Shown: positions 16,116-22,824 of the stretch, piece after piece
How positions within the stretch are numbered: the stretch's first letter is position 1
How the letters are laid out: every line of letters starts with the position of its first letter
DNA from: JAGFIY01 sp964499285
GTDB lineage: Bacteria; Bacteroidota; Ignavibacteria; Ignavibacteriales; Melioribacteraceae
DNA length: 35,540 nucleotides
Assembly: GCA_964499285.1 (NCBI GenBank)
Contig: CAZCLA010000031.1
Location: 1 to 35,540, forward strand
Reading direction: 5' to 3'
Made by a program: the position numbers and the translations under genes
Notes under the pieces: model-generated
Told to the model about the DNA's origin: nothing
The model's database searches: none
Seen by the model: the letters and a program-made list of their open reading frames with translations, nothing else

Positions 16116-19107
16116 TTTCAGCCTCCGGCTTTAGAATTATTCCCTTATTTTTATGTCCGTTCATTTTAACCAGAATCGGTTTATCAAGTTCAATATGTTT
16201 TGTATAAACTTTACACTCAGCATCGGTTTGGGATTCCAGCCAAGCCCAGTCGAGATGACCCAATTTATTCGAATCCACAGTAAAATAACCGATCATGAAT
16301 GATGTAATATTTTGGAAAAAGTGAGTGCCTTGAGAAGGCATAACAGAAAACTCCTTGAATCCGGATTCCACAATCACTTTTGCTCCTGCAATTTGCTCCC
16401 AAGTCACCGGAATACCAAGCCATGGATCTAACGAACCCCATCTGCCAACTCCAATCAACAAATAAGGTTTATTTTCTTCTAAAAGTTTCGAGTTAAAGTA
16501 ACTTACTTCTTTTGCAACTTCTCTACTTTTTGATCTATCAAATTTATCGTAATTGACATAAACAATGTCTTTTATATCATTAATTAATCCATTCCCAAGT
16601 ACTTGTGTACTGTAACAAATTATTTCTTCTTTATTTGAGTCGTCTATTGTCAGTTCTTCAATTTCGTGATTAATTACCAAAGGTCTCATTTGTAGTATTC
16701 CAAACTCTTTCAGGCTATTCTGATCAGGTGTCATATTCACCGCGAATTCAATTTCAACGGGAGTTCCCATTCCCCAAGTACCCATATCTAAAAGAAGTTC
16801 TAAAATTTGGGGCAGCGGAAAAAGTTTGTTTCTTAGAATCGGTCCGAATGTAACCAGTCTGCTTCCTTCTCTGCTTAAGCCGTCGTAAATTCTATCATTT
16901 TCTGCAGAATGAACCGATCCGGAATAATGGAGTGTTCCGTCATTTTCAGCCGTGTCTAAATCGAATTTTTTCAAAAGCATATCATGCGTCTCATAACCAA
17001 ATTCAGAATTACCATCCAACAGAAGAGCATAAAAATCTATTTGACTGCTATTTAACGATTCTTTAACCGATGAAAACTGGAGTAGGTCGGTTGGATATTT
17101 AGGGCAGAATCTGACTGTATTTCCTCCATCAACAACAGTTTTTCCCAATCCAAGTGCAACAGAAATTATTCCATCTGTTGATTTCTGCGGTGAAATCGGG
17201 TAAAAATTATACGACTTTGCAACACCGGAAAAATCGGGGTAAAATCTATTTTGATGAGTGTTACCAACCATTCGCTGGATTATAACAGCCATCTTTTCTT
17301 CTTCTAATCTATATGACGTAACTTTTATATAATTTTTTGCACTTTTGTAAAATGTTGATGCATAGACTCTTTTTATACTGTTCAGCAAGTCGTTTAAACG
17401 AATCAATGCATTTGAGTGAATGTTTGGAATCATATACGTCTCATAAACGCCGGCAAATGGGTGATATTGAGAATCTTCGAGTAAGCTTGAAGATCTAATT
17501 GCTAAAGGCGATCTAACAATATCCAGAAATGCAGCAAGTTCACCCAAGATATCTTCCGGAAACTTTCCGGCTTCAAGAAATTTTTTTGTTATTTCGGTAT
17601 CATCATCACAATTTAATGCAAACTTCTTCAGATTATTTTCTTCAAGAAATTGATCAAATACATCAGTTCCTAAGACAATTCCGGATGGAACAGAAATCTG
17701 AATATTTTCGAAGCTATCCCTAACGTTATAGTTGTTTATTAATGTATTTACAAAACTTAATCCCCGGGCTTTGCCTCCGAGTGAACCTCCGCCGATTCTC
17801 GCAAAACTACTTCCGGGATCAAACGTTTCTTTTGAAAAATCAGTGATAATTCCTCTTTGCCGAAAGCTGATATAGTTTAGTACAGCCTTTATTAAGTATG
17901 ATCTGAGATCTTCGACTGTTTTATAGTCAGATACTTTTCGGGGTCGAAGTTGATGTGCTAAGTAAAACTCTGTCCTTGCTTTTAACCAATTCGAAAAATG
18001 ATTCCTTTCTGCATGATATTTTATACTTTCTGCCGGTACAGATTTCATCTGTTCAACAAGTGATTTCAAGTCAATGGCTCTGCCAACTTCCATACCGTTT
18101 TCAGTTCTAAAAATAAAATCACCAAAACTAAAGTAATTTACCATAAATTGTCGAAGTTCATTGAGAAGGGTGGGGGAATCCTTCATTATAAACGATGCTT
18201 TGTACTCGAGAGCGCTTTCTTCATTTTCGGGATTGTGAGAAAGTAGTAAAATCGGTATATCACTTTGCTGTGTTTTAACACTCGAAGCAAATTTAATCCC
18301 CGCCTGTGGATCTTGGACCCCATTATGCGGAAAATCAATATCCGAAATCACTCCTAAAATAAATTCCTTGTACTTTGTGTAGTACTCCCAAGCTTCTTCA
18401 TAATTCGAGCAGAGGAGGATTTTGGGTCTTGCTCGCATTCTTAAAAACTTATGACTTAAGTTTATTCCTTCTGAGATTAATCGTTGAGATTGTTTCATCG
18501 TCTCCGTATATATTATCGGAAGAAATGACGAATAGTATCTCACATTATCTTCAATTACAATTATACTTTGAACGCCGACAATTTTTGTGTCGTGCGCGAC
18601 ATTAGCTCTGTCTTCGAAATATTTTATTATCGCAATTATAATCCGGAAATCACCTTGCCACACAAAAATTTTATCGAACACCTCGGTGTTTTTATTTAAT
18701 AAAAGATATTTCAATTCCTTGTTGTCGTGGGCTAATAAAACAATAGGAATATCCAAATCGGATTCTTTTATTAATTTAGCAAGCTGAGTTGCATGCATAT
18801 CTTCGATGTGCAGAGTTGTGATAATTAGATCGAATCGTTTTTCTTCTTTAGCTAGTGCGATTGCATCCGACCCGCTTGATACTCTTGTCAATTCCGGTGA
18901 ATGACTTAATTGGAGTCCTTGATATTCATTACGAATAAGCTCGTAGAGTCTGCCATCTTCTTCGTAGAGATAAAGATCATAAAGACTTGAAACCAAAAGA
19001 ATATCACGGATGCGGAATCTCATCAAGTTTTGAAAACCTTGAAATCGGTTTCCGTAACCATGCTCAATCCACATCGAATCCGTTTGGTCCAGAAGAGAGT
19101 CTTTCAT
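16108..19107 (-). CDS. Double-receiver/PEP-synthase-like ATP-grasp protein, copy 1
   Basis: A 999-residue protein of unassigned function. Receiver 1 (about 35-170) is degenerate: the acidic pair is Ser40-Ser41 and the phosphoacceptor position is Thr98 (DLIITTLHIED). Receiver 2 (about 180-325) keeps Glu186-Asp187, Asp256 (VISDIDFP), Ser290 and Lys309, so it could be phosphorylated. A linker (330-430) precedes the PEP synthase/PPDK ATP-binding domain (about 434-812), with GGSLGGKARGL (Lys446), AIRSSSLLEDS (Arg538), EEKMAVIIQRMVG, Glu787 and Gln806. The phosphohistidine swivel motif and the PEP/pyruvate barrel are absent. The C-terminal part (about 830-999) has conserved LLIGVGRWGSLDPW and SQGTHFFQNITS (His929), which I cannot assign. 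It lies downstream of the NADP-type gdh and is coupled to the zinc ribbon and third gdh. It could be a kinase, a ligase or an ATP-sensing regulator. Confidence 0.85.
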   Translation of the reverse strand: MKDSLLDQTDSMWIEHGYGNRFQGFQNLMRFRIRDILLVSSLYDLYLYEEDGRLYELIRNEYQGLQLSHSPELTRVSSGSDAIALAKEEKRFDLIITTLHIEDMHATQLAKLIKESDLDIPIVLLAHDNKELKYLLLNKNTEVFDKIFVWQGDFRIIIAIIKYFEDRANVAHDTKIVGVQSIIVIEDNVRYYSSFLPIIYTETMKQSQRLISEGINLSHKFLRMRARPKILLCSNYEEAWEYYTKYKEFILGVISDIDFPHNGVQDPQAGIKFASSVKTQQSDIPILLLSHNPENEESALEYKASFIMKDSPTLLNELRQFMVNYFSFGDFIFRTENGMEVGRAIDLKSLVEQMKSVPAESIKYHAERNHFSNWLKARTEFYLAHQLRPRKVSDYKTVEDLRSYLIKAVLNYISFRQRGIITDFSKETFDPGSSFARIGGGSLGGKARGLSFVNTLINNYNVRDSFENIQISVPSGIVLGTDVFDQFLEENNLKKFALNCDDDTEITKKFLEAGKFPEDILGELAAFLDIVRSPLAIRSSSLLEDSQYHPFAGVYETYMIPNIHSNALIRLNDLLNSIKRVYASTFYKSAKNYIKVTSYRLEEEKMAVIIQRMVGNTHQNRFYPDFSGVAKSYNFYPISPQKSTDGIISVALGLGKTVVDGGNTVRFCPKYPTDLLQFSSVKESLNSSQIDFYALLLDGNSEFGYETHDMLLKKFDLDTAENDGTLHYSGSVHSAENDRIYDGLSREGSRLVTFGPILRNKLFPLPQILELLLDMGTWGMGTPVEIEFAVNMTPDQNSLKEFGILQMRPLVINHEIEELTIDDSNKEEIICYSTQVLGNGLINDIKDIVYVNYDKFDRSKSREVAKEVSYFNSKLLEENKPYLLIGVGRWGSLDPWLGIPVTWEQIAGAKVIVESGFKEFSVMPSQGTHFFQNITSFMIGYFTVDSNKLGHLDWAWLESQTDAECKVYTKHIELDKPILVKMNGHKNKGIILKPEAEIG

Positions 19108-19149
19108 ATAGTCCGAAACATTTTATAAACAAATAAATATATGAAAAAA

Positions 19150-19209
19150 GAAGCTGCCTCAAAAGTGAATGATTTCCCGATCGTATATATAAGCTTTTGA
19201 GGCATCTTC
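19150..19209 (-). terminator. Terminator between NADP-type gdh and the 999-aa gene
   Basis: Sixteen-nt arms (19150-19165 and 19194-19209; core GCCTCAAAAG / CTTTTGAGGC) with one mismatch and a 28-nt loop. In the minus-strand transcript the stem is followed by CTTCTTTTTTC, so it reads as an intrinsic terminator 20 nt past the gdh stop and about 40 nt before the next start. Confidence 0.75.
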
Positions 19210-19228
19210 TAAAACAGCTTAATAGTAA

Positions 19229-20590
19229 CTAAACGACGCCTTGATCGATCATTGCATCAGCAACTTTTAGAAAACCTCCGATATTTGCTCCGTTCACATA
19301 ATTGCCTGGTGTTCCAAATCGGTTTGCATTTAGAACACAAGTCGCATGTATATTTTTCATGATCATCCTTAATCTTTCATCCACTTCCTCACGCGTCCAT
19401 GGGAGTCGCATACTGTTTTGCGACATTTCCAGTCCTGATACTGCGACACCTCCTGCATTCGCTGCTTTACCCGGACCGTAAAGAATTTTATTGTCAAGGA
19501 AGAGATTAACACCTTCAATGGTCGTGGGCATGTTTGCGCCTTCGCTAACGACGTAAACACCATTGTTCAGGAGATTTTGTGCATCCTTTTCGTTTATTTC
19601 ATTCTGTGTTGCACTAGGGAAAGCACATTCGGCTTTGTGATTCCAAAGAGGATTGTACTCCATTTTAGGATCGAGTTCCGTATAAACTGAATTTTTATAT
19701 TTATCAACATATTCTTTTATTCTTCCTCTTCTAACATTCTTAAGCTGCATTATAAATTCTAACTTTTCGTCGTTAATCCCTTCTTCATCGTAAATGTACC
19801 CATTCGAATCGGAGAGTGTAACAACCTTTCCACCGAGGGAGTTAATTTTTTGAACGGTAAATTGAGCGACGTTTCCACTGCCGGAAACAAGACATGTTTT
19901 ACCCTCTAATGTTTCATTTTTTGTTTCAAGCATTTCAGCAGCAAAATAGACTGCACCGTAACCGGTAGCTTCTGGTCTTATTAACGAGCCTCCCCAGTTC
20001 AAACCTTTGCCGGTCAGAACACCAGTAAATTCATTTCTTAATTTTTTATATTGCCCAAAAAGATAACCTATCTCCCTTCCGCCAACGCCTATATCTCCGG
20101 CTGGTACGTCAGTGTTCGGTCCGATATGTCGGTAAAGTTCACTCATAAAAGCCTGACAAAATCTCATTACCTTTAAATCACTTTTCCCTTTAGGATCAAA
20201 ATCCGAACCACCTTTCCCGCCGCCCATTGGAAGTGAAGTTAAACTATTTTTAAATACTTGTTCGAAAGCAAGAAATTTTAATATGCCGAGGTTCACCGAT
20301 GGGTGAAATCGAAGACCTCCTTTGTAAGGTCCGATTGCACTATTCATCTCTATTCTGAAACCACGATTAATATGAACTTCACCTTGCTCATCAACCCAAG
20401 GGACGCGGAAAGTTATAACTCTTTCCGGTTCGATAATTCTTTCTAATACTTTAGCTGCGCGGTATTCAGGATGCCTGTCCAGCACAATTGAAATTGATTC
20501 TGTTACCTCCTGAACAGCCTGATGAAATTCAGGTTCTGCAGGATTTTTTGCGATTACTTCAGCCATTAATTCTTTTACGTATTCTGACAT
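19229..20590 (-). CDS. gdhA: Hexameric glutamate dehydrogenase, NADP-type
   Basis: Glutamate dehydrogenase of the roughly 450-aa bacterial hexameric class; 453 residues from ATG 20590. Active-site marks are YKGGLRFHP (Lys90), FKNSLTSLPMGGGKGG (Lys114, Lys126), DVPAGDIGVG (Asp166) and GVAVSGLEMSQNS. The coenzyme domain reads VSGSGNVAQ with Ser238, then TLSDSNG with Ser262; in the NAD-specific Clostridium symbiosum enzyme these positions are Phe238 and Pro262, and serine there is the NADP pattern, as in E. coli GdhA. It is therefore probably the assimilatory enzyme. I chose ATG 20590 over the in-frame TTG 20605 because GGGGAAA is correctly placed as ribosome binding site and the N-terminus MSEYV aligns with MSDYI of the other copy. 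Palindromes lie upstream and a terminator downstream. Confidence 0.95.
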   Translation of the reverse strand: MSEYVKELMAEVIAKNPAEPEFHQAVQEVTESISIVLDRHPEYRAAKVLERIIEPERVITFRVPWVDEQGEVHINRGFRIEMNSAIGPYKGGLRFHPSVNLGILKFLAFEQVFKNSLTSLPMGGGKGGSDFDPKGKSDLKVMRFCQAFMSELYRHIGPNTDVPAGDIGVGGREIGYLFGQYKKLRNEFTGVLTGKGLNWGGSLIRPEATGYGAVYFAAEMLETKNETLEGKTCLVSGSGNVAQFTVQKINSLGGKVVTLSDSNGYIYDEEGINDEKLEFIMQLKNVRRGRIKEYVDKYKNSVYTELDPKMEYNPLWNHKAECAFPSATQNEINEKDAQNLLNNGVYVVSEGANMPTTIEGVNLFLDNKILYGPGKAANAGGVAVSGLEMSQNSMRLPWTREEVDERLRMIMKNIHATCVLNANRFGTPGNYVNGANIGGFLKVADAMIDQGVV

Positions 20591-20664
20591 ATTGATTTTC
20601 CCCAATTAGTTTTTTGGATGACTATTATCTCGATAAGAATTTAGATGAAATTAAAAGTGTGCGG

Positions 20665-20678
20665 TAGAATAGATTCTA
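20665..20678 (-). promoter_or_regulatory. Palindrome upstream of NADP-type gdh
   Basis: Perfect 6-nt arms TAGAAT / ATTCTA with a 2-nt centre, 75 nt before the gdh start codon in the 147-nt gap after the response regulator. Position suits an operator or promoter element for gdh; a function is not shown. Confidence 0.35.
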
Positions 20679-20686
20679 TGAAAAAT

Positions 20687-20707
20687 TTGTAACAAAATTT
20701 GTTACAA
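20687..20707 (-). promoter_or_regulatory. Palindrome TTGTAACAA-N3-TTGTTACAA before NADP-type gdh
   Basis: Perfect 9-nt inverted repeat with a 3-nt centre, about 97 nt before the gdh start and 30 nt after the response regulator stop. In the minus direction ATTTTTC follows, so it could be a weak terminator for the kinase/regulator operon; the compact symmetric shape equally suits an operator for a dimeric regulator. Confidence 0.4.
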
Positions 20708-20737
20708 GGGGAGTGAGACTGAATGATTAAAAACTTC

Positions 20738-21370
20738 TTAATAAAGCAGATTATTTCTCAGAACATACTGTGTCAACTCAACATTTGATTTCAAATGGAT
20801 CTTTTCGAAAATTCTATTTCGGTAGCTGTACACAGTATTCATACTTATGTTTAATTCATTTGCGATTTCTTCAGCAGATAATCCGGCAGCTATTTTAAGC
20901 ATTACAGTGTATTCACGATCTGAGAGAATTTCGTGAGGAAGATTATCTTTAGAAGTGTTTATAAAATCGACTAATTTTTCTGCTAATAAAGGACTGATAT
21001 ACTTCCCCCCATTGTAGATCTTTCGAATTGCGGTTATTAAATCTGTTGGGGCACTTACTTTTTGAAGGTAACCCGAGGCTCCCGCTTTAATTGCTCTAAC
21101 TCCATACTGTTCTTCACTATACATGCTTAGAATAAGAACACGAATATGAGGATACTGCAGAGTGATTTCTTTAGTGATTTCTATTCCGGAATTTTCCGGA
21201 ATATTTATATCCATTACAACTAAACTGCAATCAGTATTTTTTAAGAGTGAAATTAATTCGGTGTAAGAAGCAGCTTCGCCAGAAACATTAATGTCCGAAA
21301 CCTCCGCAACAATTTGTTTTAGTCCCTCACGAACAATTGAATGATCATCAACTATAATGATATTAATCAT
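20738..21370 (-). CDS. NarL/FixJ-type response regulator
   Basis: Two-component DNA-binding regulator of 210 residues. The receiver (1-120) has the acidic pair Asp8-Asp9, phosphoacceptor Asp54 (VVMDINIPENSG), Ser82 and Lys104 (YLQKVSAPTD). The C-terminal LuxR-type helix-turn-helix (about 143-205) contains LSDREYTVMLKIAAGLSAEEIA and LNISMNTVYSYRNRIFEKI. All phosphorylation residues are intact. It starts 11 nt after the histidine kinase stop and is its obvious partner. The next gene downstream is the NADP-type gdh, whose upstream palindromes are possible targets (inference). Confidence 0.93.
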   Translation of the reverse strand: MINIIIVDDHSIVREGLKQIVAEVSDINVSGEAASYTELISLLKNTDCSLVVMDINIPENSGIEITKEITLQYPHIRVLILSMYSEEQYGVRAIKAGASGYLQKVSAPTDLITAIRKIYNGGKYISPLLAEKLVDFINTSKDNLPHEILSDREYTVMLKIAAGLSAEEIANELNISMNTVYSYRNRIFEKIHLKSNVELTQYVLRNNLLY

Positions 21371-21381
21371 CTAAGTATCAT

Positions 21382-22809
21382 TTAAATTGGCAGTTCTAAA
21401 TTTACTAAAGTTCCGCTTCCCATTGAGCTTTTGATAATTAAAATTCCTCCGAGAATTAATGCTCTTTCCTTCATCCCTAGTATTCCTAATGATCTCGGAT
21501 TATTTATTTGATTTTGAGTAATACCCTTACCATTATCTTTAATCGCTAAAATCAATTTATCATTTTGAAGTTTTATCGTTATATCAATTTTATTTGCATT
21601 TGAATGCCGTGCTGCATTTGTTAAAGCTTCTTGAAAGATTCGAAACACTGCAATTTTCTTCTCGGGAATCAACATAATATCATCATTCGGAATATCAAAC
21701 GCACAGTTGATTTTAGTTCTTTTTGAAAATTCATTTATCTGCCATTCCATTGCCGGTAAAAGTCCGAGATCGTCGAGAATTCCGGGTCTAAGTTTCTCAC
21801 AAATTCTTTGTACCGAAACAACAGATGAATCAATTAGGTTGGTAATCGAATCAAATTTTTCTTTAAGTCCGGGATGATCGGGTGAGATTTTCTTTTCAAG
21901 AAGTGTTGTCTGGATTTTTAGCACAGTCAAAACTTGACCAAGTTCATCATGTATTTCTCTGGAAATATTTTTTCGTTCCTCTTCACGAATCGACTGAAGA
22001 TGGATTGCCAAGTTTCTTAAATTTTCACCGGTTTTTAGTAAGTCATCCTCATACTTTTTTCTTTCAGTTAAATCTCTTGCAATAAATACTATAGCTTGCC
22101 GGTTTCCGTAATTGAAAAGATAAGAGTTTATTTCGGTCAATAACTTCTGTCCATTTTTAGAATTTAATATTGTAGGAAAAATACATTTACCCTCTTCAAG
22201 CAACTTTTCGATGAACTCAATTTCTTTTGGCTCATTATCTTCGAAGAATAAATTTGACGGCGAGAGGTTTTGAAGATCGCTTTTCTCAATGCCGAGACGT
22301 TTTTCAGCTTCGGAGTTTACATCAAAAAAATTGCTTATTGTTTTGCCGTAATTGAGATAGCATAAAAAAATGGCATCATTAGTGTTATTAAATACAGTTT
22401 TATAATGATTGCCATATTCTTGAATTTCTAACTCATGCTGTTTTTGAGCGGTTATGTCATCGACAAAATGAATTATATATCTATTTTTCCCTTCATCCTT
22501 TGTTACAAATTTGCTTCTAAACCATTTTACGTTTCGATTGATTAATATACTATGTTCAAGTTGAAACGGCGATTCAATATCGAATTTGTTATTATTTAGG
22601 AGAGATATAATTTTATCTGTTATGTGATTTTGAGTAAATGATAAGATATTTTTATTAATGATTTCTTCAGGAATGCATTTAAAATGGTCAGCATATATTT
22701 TATTACATGATTTAACGGTGCCAATGTTGTCTAATACCGCTGCACCGAAAGGAAAACTTTCAATAATCATTTCTGAGAAGTTAACATCCACTATTGATGA
22801 ATTATTCAT
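21382..22809 (-). CDS. Cytoplasmic PAS-PAS sensor histidine kinase (HisKA_3)
   Basis: A 475-residue NarX/DegS-class kinase without any membrane segment. Two PAS domains (about 10-125 and 136-252, the second ending FIARDLTERKKYEDD) precede the dimerisation domain with the phospho-accepting His287 (NISREIHDELGQ) and the HATPase_c domain (about 370-475) with ALTNAARHS, IKDNGKGI and LGILGMKERALILGG. The input must be cytoplasmic, for example redox, a flavin or haem, or a metabolite, but no ligand motif is clear. It begins 15 nt after the 994-aa gene and 11 nt before the response regulator, forming a three-gene operon. Besides its regulator it might also phosphorylate the intact receiver of the large neighbour (inference). 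Confidence 0.92.
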   Translation of the reverse strand: MNNSSIVDVNFSEMIIESFPFGAAVLDNIGTVKSCNKIYADHFKCIPEEIINKNILSFTQNHITDKIISLLNNNKFDIESPFQLEHSILINRNVKWFRSKFVTKDEGKNRYIIHFVDDITAQKQHELEIQEYGNHYKTVFNNTNDAIFLCYLNYGKTISNFFDVNSEAEKRLGIEKSDLQNLSPSNLFFEDNEPKEIEFIEKLLEEGKCIFPTILNSKNGQKLLTEINSYLFNYGNRQAIVFIARDLTERKKYEDDLLKTGENLRNLAIHLQSIREEERKNISREIHDELGQVLTVLKIQTTLLEKKISPDHPGLKEKFDSITNLIDSSVVSVQRICEKLRPGILDDLGLLPAMEWQINEFSKRTKINCAFDIPNDDIMLIPEKKIAVFRIFQEALTNAARHSNANKIDITIKLQNDKLILAIKDNGKGITQNQINNPRSLGILGMKERALILGGILIIKSSMGSGTLVNLELPI

Positions 22810-22824
22810 TTTTTCGAAAAATTA

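Noticed and set aside
16108..19107. Naming the 999-aa and 994-aa proteins phosphoenolpyruvate synthase
   Set aside because: Only the ATP-grasp half matches; the phosphohistidine and PEP/pyruvate-binding domains required for that reaction are absent.
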